This document shows, piece by piece, positions 1-6,246 of a DNA stretch of 15,891 nucleotides. Source of the stretch: Parolsenella sp963639715 (lineage in GTDB: Bacteria > Actinomycetota > Coriobacteriia > Coriobacteriales > Atopobiaceae); assembly GCA_963639715.1 (NCBI GenBank), contig CAVHWW010000079.1:1-15891 (forward strand). Direction: 5' to 3'. The translations under genes were made by a program, and so were the position numbers. Position 1 is the stretch's first letter; the number at the start of each line of letters is the position of its first letter. Below the pieces are notes generated by a model, which was not told where the DNA came from, made no database searches, and saw only the letters and a list, made by a program, of their open reading frames with translations.

Positions 1-199
1 CCCACTCGGCACCGCTCGAGACGCCAAAGGCGATGGCGGCGCAGTAGATGGTCATTGCCAGCGGGCAGATGCCAAAGATAATGGCGGCGCCAATCTTGGT
101 GCGGCGACCAATCTCGTTGGCCACGATAAGGCCCACGAAGACCATGACCCAGCCAAGCCAGTGCATGGCGGTGTTGGAACTCCAGACATCAAATAGCAT
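1..199 (-). CDS. Membrane protein, N-terminal part only (possibly DUF5692 family)
   Basis: Only the first 66 codons are present; the gene runs off the left edge of the window. The ATG at 199 follows a strong ribosome binding site (AGGGAGGA, about 215-208) and opens a frame with no stop to position 1. The translation begins MLFDVWSSNTAMHWLGWVMV and shows two hydrophobic segments, roughly residues 13-27 and 36-60, separated by a short basic turn (GRRTK). This indicates an integral membrane protein. My family suggestion (DUF5692) comes from a remembered resemblance of the N-terminus and is weak. Its neighbour at 274-681 is another small membrane protein in the same direction 74 bases upstream, so the two could share a transcript. 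Function is unknown. Confidence 0.7.
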   Translation of the reverse strand, partial: MLFDVWSSNTAMHWLGWVMVFVGLIVANEIGRRTKIGAAIIFGICPLAMTIYCAAIAFGVSSGAEW

Positions 200-228
200 A
201 TGAATCTTCCTCCCTAAATATGCGTTGC

Positions 229-263
229 GCAGGCGGCCAGTCTTCCCCGTGGACGGCGCCTGC
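229..263 (-). terminator. Weak hairpin between two membrane-protein genes
   Basis: Arms GCAGGCGGCC (229-238) and GGCGCCTGC (255-263) can pair with one bulge. No T-tract follows on the minus strand, so termination is doubtful. It may only be an mRNA structure between the two genes. Confidence 0.25.
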
Positions 264-273
264 ACTTATGGAC

Positions 274-681
274 TTACTTCTCGGCGATGGCCTTGACCTT
301 GCCGGACTCGTAGAAGCCGTAGCCAACCAGAACGAGGCCGACGACGTTATAGAGGCTCGAGATGCTGAGGAGCGACGCGGCGTCGGTGACCACGGTGAAG
401 GCGATGGCGAAGACGTAGAGCACGATGGAAATCAGGCAGAGGACGCGGAAGGGCCCGATCTTGCGCGGGGTGTTGGCGCCGCGGATGCCGAGGGCGACGA
501 AGACGAAGTCGATGACGGCGTCGATGATGCCGACCATGCCGATGGAAAGCGCAGTCTGCTTGGCCTCGGCATCCAGAGAACCGGAGTTGGCGATCATGTA
601 GATGCCGCCGACAAGGGAGACGAGGGCAAGCGCGAGAATGATGAAGCAGACGATTTTGACGTGCTTCTGTGCTGCGGACAT
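274..681 (-). CDS. Small four-helix membrane protein of unknown function
   Basis: This encodes 135 residues. I chose the ATG at 681 (MSAAQKHVK) because a GAAAGGAA ribosome binding site sits six bases upstream; an in-frame ATG eight codons earlier has no such site. Four hydrophobic stretches are visible, about residues 9-30, 41-65, 76-97 and 104-122, with short charged links (for example RGANTPRK after helix 2) and a short charged C-terminal tail ending AEK. No catalytic motif, lipobox or cleavable signal peptide is seen. It resembles the small conserved membrane proteins common in Coriobacteriia, but I cannot assign a family or function. A possible -10 (TATAGT, minus strand, about 718-723) lies upstream with no good -35. 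Confidence 0.8.
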   Translation of the reverse strand: MSAAQKHVKIVCFIILALALVSLVGGIYMIANSGSLDAEAKQTALSIGMVGIIDAVIDFVFVALGIRGANTPRKIGPFRVLCLISIVLYVFAIAFTVVTDAASLLSISSLYNVVGLVLVGYGFYESGKVKAIAEK

Positions 682-979
682 TGGTGTTCCTTTCTTTAGG
701 TACAAAAAGCCTTACCTACTATACCCGTTGCGTCATGAAAGCTACACATTTCTCGCCTGACTGAGGGGTTTGGTATCCTAAACGGGCTGAATACCTGCGC
801 CGCTGCGAAGTGGTCGTGGTCGACGCGGCTAGGACGGGCTTTGCGAGCGTGGCTGCGAGTTGGCTTTGCAATCGCCTTTTGTGAGCTGGCTCGCATCCGT
901 GCGGCGCTCGCTAGCGCAGGTTCGGCAAAACAAAGCATCCAAGGCGCGCACTGGGCGCGACAAGAAGAAGGAGACTCCC

Positions 980-1411
980 ATGTCCAACATCGGCAAGAAG
1001 GTCAAGTGCCACTACCGCGGCACGCTCGACGACGGCACCCAGTTCGATAGCAGCTATGACCGCGGCGAGCCACTGGAGTTTACCTGCGGCGCCGGCCAGA
1101 TGATCGCCGGCTTTGACTTTGCCGTGGCCGACATGGCCCTGGGCGAGAAGAAGACCGTTCACCTCGCCCCGAAGGAGGCCTACGGCGAGCACGACGACCA
1201 GCTCGTGTTCACGCTGCGCCGCGAGGAGGCCCTCGGCATGGAGCGCCTTTCGGTGGGCGACCAGGTGGGCCTGCGCGGCCCGGGCAACCAGCTCATCCCG
1301 GCCCACGTGATCGAGGTCACCCCGGCCAAGATCGTCGTCGACGCCAACCACGAGCTCGCCGGCAAGCCCCTCAACTTCGACATCGAGCTCGTCGAGGTCG
1401 AGGAGAAGTAG
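980..1411 (+). CDS. FKBP-type peptidyl-prolyl cis-trans isomerase, SlyD-like
   Basis: This is a 143-residue cytoplasmic prolyl isomerase and folding helper, the only plus-strand gene in the window. The ATG at 980 is preceded by AAGAAGGAG; the open frame extends 40 codons further upstream, but that part lacks a binding site and looks non-coding. The FKBP fold is split as in SlyD: residues 1-68 contain the hallmark YRGTLDDGTQFDSS and the GQMIAGFD and MALGEKK strands, residues about 70-122 form the insert-in-flap chaperone domain (YGEHDDQLVF), and NHELAGKPLNFDIELVEV closes the FKBP domain. The long His/Cys-rich nickel-binding tail of E. coli SlyD is absent; the protein ends EVEEK. It has no signal peptide and no co-directional neighbour, so it is probably monocistronic. 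Confidence 0.93.
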   Translation: MSNIGKKVKCHYRGTLDDGTQFDSSYDRGEPLEFTCGAGQMIAGFDFAVADMALGEKKTVHLAPKEAYGEHDDQLVFTLRREEALGMERLSVGDQVGLRGPGNQLIPAHVIEVTPAKIVVDANHELAGKPLNFDIELVEVEEK

Positions 1412-1459
1412 AATCTGGCGAAAACTTCAGCCCGCTTTCAAATAAACCGCAGGTAAAAG

Positions 1460-1502
1460 CACCGCCCCTCCACTGGCATTTGCCAAATGTGGAGGGGTGG
1501 TG
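1460..1502. terminator. Strong hairpin after the isomerase gene
   Basis: Fourteen-base arms CACCGCCCCTCCAC (1460-1473) and GTGGAGGGGTGGTG (1489-1502) pair with a single G-T. The loop holds a second small palindrome, TGGCA-TT-TGCCA. It starts 48 bases after the isomerase stop codon. On the minus strand it is followed by CTTTTACC; on the plus strand there is no T-tract. It may serve both convergent units, with better intrinsic-terminator form for minus-strand transcripts. Confidence 0.55.
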
Positions 1503-1611
1503 TCTGCATTGTGGTGGCGGGGTGGTCGCGGCGTGGCAAGAACGTGGAGCCGCGTGGAAGGCGGTTTAGAGCCCGCGGCGCGGGTAAGTAAGCAGTACCT
1601 TCCTTCCTTTC

Positions 1612-1641
1612 GCCCCCGTCGCGACCCCACGCGCCGGGGGC
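1612..1641 (+). terminator. GC-rich hairpin, possible terminator
   Basis: GCCCCCG (1612-1618) pairs with CGGGGGC (1635-1641), and inside it CGCG (1620-1623) pairs with CGCG (1630-1633) across one mismatch. The plus strand continues ATCCTTTTGG, a weak T-tract about 200 bases past the isomerase stop. It could be a back-up terminator or just GC-rich structure. Confidence 0.3.
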
Positions 1642-1772
1642 ATCCTTTTGGCGAGTAGGGCGCGCGCCGTTTGCCCATGCGAGCTGCGTCGGGTGCCGCC
1701 GTGTGGAGCGGCACTGGACCACCGCATGACGATTCGCCCGCACGCGTTCGCGCCGTAAGCCTCACACAAAGA

Positions 1773-1820
1773 AACTGCGCCGCAGGCGGGGCTTCATGCT
1801 CCCAAACCTGCGGCGCGGTT
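1773..1820 (-). terminator. Rho-independent terminator of the metal ATPase gene
   Basis: Arms AACTGCGCCGCAGG (1773-1786) and CCTGCGGCGCGGTT (1807-1820) match at 13 of 14 positions. On the minus strand the stem is followed by a T-rich stretch (TTTCTTTG). It lies 24 bases past the ATPase stop codon, as expected for its terminator. Confidence 0.85.
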
Positions 1821-1844
1821 GGCGTTACCTTTCCGGTGCGGCTC

Positions 1845-3794
1845 CTACTTGGCGCCCTCCACGTTCATGGCGCGCATGGCGTTGAGGATGGCGATGATGG
1901 CCACGCCCACGTCTCCGAAGACGGCAAGCCACATGTTGGCGATGCCAAGGGCCGCGAGCACCAGGATGATGAGCTTCACGCCGAGTGCGAACACGATGTT
2001 CTGCCAGACGATGCCCATGGTCTTGCGGGCCACGCGGATGGCGCGGGCGATGTTGGAGGGTTTGTCGTCCATCAGCACGATGTCGGCAGCCTCGATGGCG
2101 GCGTCCGAGCCCATGGCGCCCATGGCAATGCCCACATCAGCACGGGTGAGCACCGGCGCATCGTTGATGCCGTCGCCCACGAAGGCGAGCTTGTGCTTGG
2201 CGTCCTCGCTTGCGAGCAGGCCCTCAACGCGTTCGACCTTGTCGGCGGGCAAAAGCTGTGCGTGGTACTCGGTGAGCCCCAGTTTGCCAGCGACGTCTGC
2301 GGCAACCTCCTCGCGGTCTCCCGTGAGCATGACCGTACGGCGCACGCCAGCGGCCCTGAGCTCGCTGATGGCGGCCTCGGCGTCTTCCTTAATGACGTCG
2401 GCGATGACGATGTGGCCGGCGTAGGTGCCGTCCACGGCCACGTGCAGGATGGTGCCCACGGTTTCGCAGGCGGGCGCCGTGACGCCAACCTCGGCCATGA
2501 GCTTGTCGTTGCCTACCAGCACTTTCTTGCCGTCGATGGTGGCGGTGACGCCATGGCCGGCCTCGTTGCCCGATTCGCTTACGCGCTTGGGGTCGAGCGT
2601 GCCGGAGTAAGCCTCGCGCACCGAGATGGCGATGGGGTGGTCGGAGAAAGCCTCGGCGTGAGCAGCGAGCTCGAGCAGGGCCTCTTCGGTGTAGGGGGCC
2701 TCGGGGTGGGTGGCCACGACCTTGAACTCGCCCTTGGTGAGCGTGCCGGTCTTGTCGAAGACGACGGTATCCACCTCGGAGAGGGCCTCGAGGTAGTTGG
2801 AGCCCTTCACAAGCACGCCGATCTTGGAGGCGCCGCCGATGCCGCCAAAGAAGCTGAGCGGCACGGAGATGACGAGTGCGCAGGGGCAGGAGACGACCAG
2901 GAAGGTAAGGCCGCGCAAGATCCAGTCGCTCCAGGCGCCGGTCACGAGGCCTCCGATGAGGGCGAGCGCCACGGCCGAGCCGGTGACGGCGGGCGTGTAG
3001 ACGCGGGCAAAGCGCGTGATGAAGTTCTCGGTCTTGGCCTTCTTCTCGCTTGCGTTCTCCACGAGCTCGAGGATGCGGCTCACGGTGGACTCGCCGAAGG
3101 GCTTGGTGGTCTTGACCTTGATGAGGCCGGTCATGTTGATGCAGCCCGAGATGACCTCGCCGCCAACCTCGGCGTGGCGCGGCATGGACTCGCCGGTGAG
3201 CGCCGCGGTGTCGAGCTGGGTGGTTCCCTCGACGATGGTGCCGTCGATGGGCACGCGCTCGCCGGGCTTCACCACGATGACGGTGCCGACAGCCACCTCG
3301 TCAGGGTCGACCTGCTCAAGCTCGCCGGCCTCGTTCTCGACGTTGGCGTAATCAGGTGCGATGTCCATCATGGCCGAGATGGACTTGCGGCTCTTGCCCA
3401 CGGCGTAGGCCTGGAACAGCTCGCCTACCTGGTAGAAGAGCATGACGGCCGCACCTTCGGCCATGTGCGGTTCGGTGTCGGGGAACAAGATCATGGCGAA
3501 GGCGCCGATGGTGGCTACGGCCATGAGGAAGCTCTCGTCAAAGGCCTTGCCGTGGCGGATGTTGTTCCATGCCTTCTCGAGCACGTCGTGGCCGGCGATG
3601 ACGAAGGGCACGAGGAACAAGATAAAGCTCGCGTAGAGCGCGCCCGGCTCGCCAAAGAGAGCGGCGAGGCCCCCTAGCTCATCTGCCGCGTAGACGACGG
3701 CGAAGATGGCGAGTGCCAAAAGGATGCGGTGCAGCTTGTGTTGCTGCGACTCCTTCTTGCGGCGCTTCTTCTTTTTCTTGGCATCGGTGGCCAT
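1845..3794 (-). CDS. cadA: Heavy-metal P1B-type ATPase, Zn/Cd/Pb exporter type
   Basis: This 649-residue pump should export Zn(II), Cd(II) or Pb(II) across the cytoplasmic membrane using ATP. It has all P-type ATPase marks: TGES (residues 200-203, actuator), the intramembrane CPC (303-305), phosphorylated Asp347 in DKTGTLT, the HP pair (386-387) typical of metal pumps, TGD (491-493) and GDGIND (540-545). Lys607 in the seventh helix and Asp628 (FGDVG) in the eighth match the Zn/Cd/Pb subgroup rather than copper pumps. The usual N-terminal HMA domain is missing; a lysine-rich stretch (KKKKKRRKK, residues 6-14) replaces it, and a separate HMA gene lies just upstream. The ATG at 3794 follows AAGGAG. 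An ArsR-type operator (3816-3837) precedes it, so metal-induced derepression is likely. Confidence 0.95.
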   Translation of the reverse strand: MATDAKKKKKRRKKESQQHKLHRILLALAIFAVVYAADELGGLAALFGEPGALYASFILFLVPFVIAGHDVLEKAWNNIRHGKAFDESFLMAVATIGAFAMILFPDTEPHMAEGAAVMLFYQVGELFQAYAVGKSRKSISAMMDIAPDYANVENEAGELEQVDPDEVAVGTVIVVKPGERVPIDGTIVEGTTQLDTAALTGESMPRHAEVGGEVISGCINMTGLIKVKTTKPFGESTVSRILELVENASEKKAKTENFITRFARVYTPAVTGSAVALALIGGLVTGAWSDWILRGLTFLVVSCPCALVISVPLSFFGGIGGASKIGVLVKGSNYLEALSEVDTVVFDKTGTLTKGEFKVVATHPEAPYTEEALLELAAHAEAFSDHPIAISVREAYSGTLDPKRVSESGNEAGHGVTATIDGKKVLVGNDKLMAEVGVTAPACETVGTILHVAVDGTYAGHIVIADVIKEDAEAAISELRAAGVRRTVMLTGDREEVAADVAGKLGLTEYHAQLLPADKVERVEGLLASEDAKHKLAFVGDGINDAPVLTRADVGIAMGAMGSDAAIEAADIVLMDDKPSNIARAIRVARKTMGIVWQNIVFALGVKLIILVLAALGIANMWLAVFGDVGVAIIAILNAMRAMNVEGAK

Positions 3795-3815
3795 CGTGGC
3801 TCCTTAAATCTTGAA

Positions 3816-3837
3816 CGTATGAGCAACCATTCATATG
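3816..3837. promoter_or_regulatory. ArsR/SmtB-type operator in front of the ATPase gene
   Basis: The imperfect inverted repeat TATGAGC-AACC-ATTCATA matches the operator at 4228-4249 at 16 of 22 positions. It lies 21 bases upstream of the ATPase start, after the HMA terminator, where it could control a separate promoter. I cannot see a convincing -35/-10 pair around it, so the promoter itself is unplaced. Confidence 0.6.
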
Positions 3838-3844
3838 TTACTCG

Positions 3845-3873
3845 AAAAGAAGGCCAGAACGCGTCTGGCCTTC
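3845..3873 (-). terminator. Rho-independent terminator of the HMA gene
   Basis: Perfect ten-base arms GAAGGCCAGA (3849-3858) and TCTGGCCTTC (3864-3873) close a five-base loop and are followed on the minus strand by TTTTCGAG. It sits 12 bases past the HMA stop and before the ATPase operator. It should end or attenuate transcription between the two genes. Confidence 0.85.
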
Positions 3874-3884
3874 CAAAGGTTTGA

Positions 3885-4103
3885 CTAGAGGATGATCTCG
3901 CAGTCGGGCTCGGCATCGGCGGTGAACTCGATGACGCGGTCGAGAACCTCGTCAAACTCGGCGTCGTCGGCCTCGAGGGTGAGCTTCTGGGTCATGAAGT
4001 TCACGGAGACGGACTGGACGCCATCGAGCTTGGCAAGCTCGTCCTGGAGCTCACGGGCGCAGTTGGCGCAATCGATCTCGTCGAGCTTGAAGGCCTTCTT
4101 CAT
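3885..4103 (-). CDS. Stand-alone heavy-metal-associated (HMA) domain protein
   Basis: This 72-residue cytoplasmic metal-binding protein is a single ferredoxin-like HMA domain. The metal site is Cys12-x-x-Cys15 in the context DEIDCANCAREL, which is the form seen in the N-terminal HMA domains of Zn/Cd ATPases more than the GMTCxxC of copper chaperones. The ATG at 4103 is preceded by AAAGGC; an upstream in-frame ATG at 4133 would add ten residues without a better site. The C-terminus is acidic and carries a further Cys (DCEIIL). The next gene is an ATPase lacking its own HMA domain, so this protein probably supplies that domain in trans. It has its own strong promoter with two operators upstream and its own terminator downstream. 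Confidence 0.9.
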   Translation of the reverse strand: MKKAFKLDEIDCANCARELQDELAKLDGVQSVSVNFMTQKLTLEADDAEFDEVLDRVIEFTADAEPDCEIIL

Positions 4104-4189
4104 GGTGGTGCCTTTCTCTTGTCGGGATGGCATCCCGTCTTATAAGCGTTTTCGTGCCAAGCGGCTTTGGTCCGAGCTGTTCGGTTGAA

Positions 4190-4211
4190 CATCTGAACAG
4201 CCGCTCATATG
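4190..4211. promoter_or_regulatory. Second ArsR/SmtB-type operator, leader of the HMA gene
   Basis: CATCTGAACAGCCGCTCATATG matches the operator at 4228-4249 at 18 of 22 positions. Its centre lies 38 bp from that site, just downstream of the predicted transcription start. A repressor here could act as a roadblock or bind cooperatively with the first site. Confidence 0.6.
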
Positions 4212-4225
4212 TATTGCTGGCTCAA

Positions 4226-4253
4226 AGTATATGAGCCGCCGCTCATATGTCAA
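4226..4253 (-). promoter_or_regulatory. Promoter of the HMA gene overlapped by an ArsR-type operator
   Basis: On the minus strand a consensus -35 (TTGACA, 4253-4248) and a 5-of-6 -10 (TATACT, 4231-4226) are separated by 16 bases. The spacer and half of the -10 hold an inverted repeat, ATATGAGC-N4-GCTCATAT with perfect 8-bp arms at 4229-4236 and 4241-4248. This is the form bound by metal-sensing ArsR/SmtB repressors. Transcription would begin near 4219, leaving a leader of about 115 bases. Confidence 0.8.
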
Positions 4254-4438
4254 CGGGGATTTTGGGGATGGCAGAAGCTTGGGCGCGTGCGGTGTTTGGC
4301 TGGGCGAGAACCAGCCTTCTCGCGACAGGTCGCGGCAGCCTTCCCGTGGCAGAGCACGGCGCAAGCCGAGGCGCTTATCCTGCGCGGTTGGGTTGCGCGA
4401 ACTCTGGGGGGGGGGTTGTGGTGGCCTTGCGCGTTAGC
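4254..4438. other. Non-coding stretch with a ten-G run
   Basis: No gene is supported between the HMA promoter and the sensor-gene terminator. Several overlapping open frames here lack ribosome binding sites. The notable feature is an uninterrupted G10 tract at 4406-4415. Confidence 0.5.
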
Positions 4439-4460
4439 AAAAAACCCCGTCATGCGGGGC
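4439..4460 (-). terminator. Rho-independent terminator of the metal-sensor gene
   Basis: CCCCG (4445-4449) and CGGGG (4455-4459) close a five-base loop, followed on the minus strand by six T residues (4444-4439). It lies 28 bases past the ArsR-family stop codon. Confidence 0.85.
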
Positions 4461-4487
4461 TTTGCGGTGCGGTTTGGGATGCGCGTC

Positions 4488-4853
4488 CTACTCGCAGATG
4501 TGGCTGAGACCCACGTTGAGCATGGTATAGACGTGGTCGTCTGCCAGCGAGTAGACGATGTTGCGGCCGTCGCGCTCGAACTTCACGAGGTGGGCCTGCT
4601 TGAGGGTGCGTAGCTGGTGGGAAACAGCGCTTTGCGTGGTGCCCGTTTCGTCGGCGATGTCGGCCACACACAGCTCACGGCCCATGAGCGTGAACAAGAT
4701 CTTGATGCGCGTGGTGTCGGAGAAGACCTTGAACAGGTCGGCGAGGTCGTAGAGCAGCTCCTCCTCGGGGATGTTCTCGGGGGCCTGGCCAACCGGAATG
4801 TGGCAGCCGCCAAGCTCGGCGTGGTCGTGGTTGTGCTCGTGGGTCTCGCTCAT
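4488..4853 (-). CDS. ArsR/SmtB-family metal-responsive repressor
   Basis: This 121-residue winged-helix repressor probably senses Zn(II), Cd(II) or related ions and releases DNA when metal binds. The recognition-helix region reads ELCVADIADETGTTQSAVSHQLRTLK (residues 60-85), very like SmtB. The alpha-5 metal site is complete: Asp105-x-His107 and His118-x-x-Glu121 with the SmtB spacing. The alpha-3 motif ELCVAD holds only one Cys, so a CadC-type thiolate site there is incomplete. The N-terminus is His-rich (HEHNHDH, residues 5-11, then Cys17-His18) and may form an extra site. The ATG at 4853 follows AGGAG. The gene lies 27 bases after dCMP deaminase and may be co-transcribed with it; its evident targets are the operators before the HMA and ATPase genes. 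No operator is seen at its own start. Confidence 0.92.
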   Translation of the reverse strand: MSETHEHNHDHAELGGCHIPVGQAPENIPEEELLYDLADLFKVFSDTTRIKILFTLMGRELCVADIADETGTTQSAVSHQLRTLKQAHLVKFERDGRNIVYSLADDHVYTMLNVGLSHICE

Positions 4854-4880
4854 GGGTTCTCCTTTGTGGGCCGCGTGGGG

Positions 4881-5351
4881 CTATTCGCTGACGCTGACTT
4901 GGCGGTAGCTCACGCCGCAGCGGTCGAGGATGCTCTTGGAAATGAGGTTGTCGGTGGTTCCCTCGTACTTATCGCCCAGGTAGACGACCTCGCCAATGCC
5001 GGCCTGCACGAGGGTCTTGGCGCACTCGTGGCAAGGGAAGAGCGTGACGTAGACGCTTGCCCCCTCGAGGTCCTTGAGCGAGCCGCGGTAGTTGAGGATG
5101 GCGTTGGCCTCGGCGTGGATGACGTAGTTGTGCTTGTCGAGCAGCGGGTCGGCGTCGGTCTCCCAGGGGAAGTCGTCGTCGTTGAGGCCGGTGGGCGTGC
5201 CGTTGTAGCCGACCGAGAGAATTCGGTTCTCGCTATTGGCGATGCAGGCGCCCACCTGCGTGTTGGGGTCCTTGCTGCGCAGGCTCGCCGCAATGGCGAC
5301 GCGCATGAAGAACTCGTCCCAGCTGATGACGTCGGTACGCTTGCCTGGCAT
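4881..5351 (-). CDS. Deoxycytidylate (dCMP) deaminase
   Basis: This 156-residue cytoplasmic enzyme deaminates dCMP to dUMP, the precursor for thymidylate. The zinc-dependent deaminase signature is complete: HAEANAI (His79 as ligand, Glu81 as proton shuttle) and PCHECAK (Cys107 and Cys110). GYNGTPTGLNDDD (residues 49-60) and the following Asp/Glu-rich segment are typical of the dCMP deaminase/ComEB group rather than cytidine deaminases. I chose the ATG at 5351 (MPGKRTDVISW), which has AGGAG five bases upstream, over an in-frame ATG eight codons earlier with no clear site. The metal sensor gene follows after 27 bases. Nothing in the sequence links the two functionally, so the pairing may be simple co-transcription. 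Confidence 0.93.
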   Translation of the reverse strand: MPGKRTDVISWDEFFMRVAIAASLRSKDPNTQVGACIANSENRILSVGYNGTPTGLNDDDFPWETDADPLLDKHNYVIHAEANAILNYRGSLKDLEGASVYVTLFPCHECAKTLVQAGIGEVVYLGDKYEGTTDNLISKSILDRCGVSYRQVSVSE

Positions 5352-5577
5352 GGAGGCTCCTAACCTCGGGTTCATTGTGCTGATGGTAGCGCAACCCGGC
5401 AGGGGAGGGGTGGGGTCGTTCGTGTGGCAGTGGCGCTGTGGCGCCTTGGGTGCTGGTGTAATGCGCCGACGCCGACGCGCCCGGGCTTGCCAAGCGGTGG
5501 GTTGGGTTTGGGCGAGGTATTCCCTCGTCCTGCGGCTGCGCTCGATGCCGCTTGTCTTGCCCCGGGCACCTGGCTTT

Positions 5578-6240
5578 CTATTCCGCCTCCACCGGGGGCT
5601 TGCGAAGACGGGCCATGATGGCTTTCTCGTCGGCGATGGCGCGGGCCACGATAGCGTGGAAGCGGGCGTTGTGGCTCGGCTCGAGCAGGTGCGCCAGCTC
5701 GTGGGCCACCACGTAGCTAAGGCACTCGGGCGGGTAGGCGGCTAGGCGCGTGTTGATGCGGATCCAGCCGCTCTTGGGCGTGCAGGAGCCCCAGCGTGAC
5801 TTCATGGAGCGCAGGCGCCATTTGTTGGCGTGGGCGCCGATCTGGGACTCCATCCACATGACGATCTCGGGCAGCCTTCGTTCGAGCTCGTCTCGGTAGA
5901 TGCCCTCGATCTGCTCCTCGGACAGACCCTCACCTTCGGCTAGCTCCACGAGCTTGCCCCAGAGCGGGTAGGTGCGTCTGAGGTGCCCCTTGGCAAGCTC
6001 GCGCTCGCGCGCCTGCGCCCGGCGCTTCTCCACGTTGGTGCGAATCCAGGCTGTGCGTTCGTCGAGAAAGGCCTGCGCCCTGCCGGCGGTGGTGTGCACG
6101 GGGATGCTTAGCGCCACGCTGCCGTCCGCGCGAACGCGCAGGTTGAGGTTGCGCACGCGCTTGCGCGTAACGGCAACGGGGATGGCGTCCCCGGAAGAGA
6201 CGCCATCCCCGTCATTCACATAGAGGATGAAGCTGGACAC
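5578..6240 (-). CDS. YgjP-like (DUF45 / M48-type) zinc metallopeptidase
   Basis: This encodes 220 residues. The zinc protease motif HELAH is at residues 180-184, with a likely third ligand His190 in EPSHNARFH. Upstream SRWGSCTPKSGWIRIN (residues 148-163) is the conserved block of the YgjP/DUF45 family, and residues about 22-48 (VAVTRKRVRNLNLRVRADGS) match its N-terminal strand region. There is no signal peptide, so it should be cytoplasmic; the physiological substrate of the family is poorly known. The only suitable start is GTG at 6240 (or GTG at 6219), neither with a clear ribosome binding site. The gene begins six bases after the xpt stop, so translational coupling to xpt is likely. A 14-bp perfect inverted repeat (6176-6212) lies inside its first codons. 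Confidence 0.88.
   Translation of the reverse strand: MSSFILYVNDGDGVSSGDAIPVAVTRKRVRNLNLRVRADGSVALSIPVHTTAGRAQAFLDERTAWIRTNVEKRRAQARERELAKGHLRRTYPLWGKLVELAEGEGLSEEQIEGIYRDELERRLPEIVMWMESQIGAHANKWRLRSMKSRWGSCTPKSGWIRINTRLAAYPPECLSYVVAHELAHLLEPSHNARFHAIVARAIADEKAIMARLRKPPVEAE
6176..6212. repeat. Perfect 14-bp inverted repeat inside the metallopeptidase 5' end
   Basis: Arms ACGGGGATGGCGTC (6176-6189) and GACGCCATCCCCGT (6199-6212) are fully complementary around a nine-base loop. It begins 35 bases after the xpt stop and 28 bases after the GTG start of the next gene. No T-tract follows on the minus strand. In mRNA it would be a very stable hairpin just inside the reading frame. Confidence 0.75.
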
Positions 6241-6246
6241 AGCCGC

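Larger units (their letters stand above)
1412..1772. other. Convergent non-coding region with strong hairpins
   Basis: I see no credible gene between the isomerase stop and the ATPase terminator. Short open frames here have no ribosome binding site and read as low-complexity Arg/Pro/Ala. The stretch contains two strong hairpins, listed separately (1460-1502 and 1612-1641), and a pyrimidine-rich patch (CTTCCTTCCTTTC, 1599-1611). Confidence 0.6.

Noticed and set aside
1671..3677. 668-residue plus-strand open frame opposite the ATPase gene
   Set aside because: It mirrors the ATPase codons, is dominated by Gly/Ala/His/Asp/Val with no domain, and has no ribosome binding site; it is a shadow frame typical of GC-rich DNA.
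4406..4415. G10 tract as a phase-variable coding switch
   Set aside because: The tract is outside any supported gene, so length changes would not shift a reading frame.
4617..5363. 248-residue plus-strand frame opposite dCMP deaminase and the sensor
   Set aside because: Shadow of two genes with clear catalytic and metal-site motifs on the other strand.
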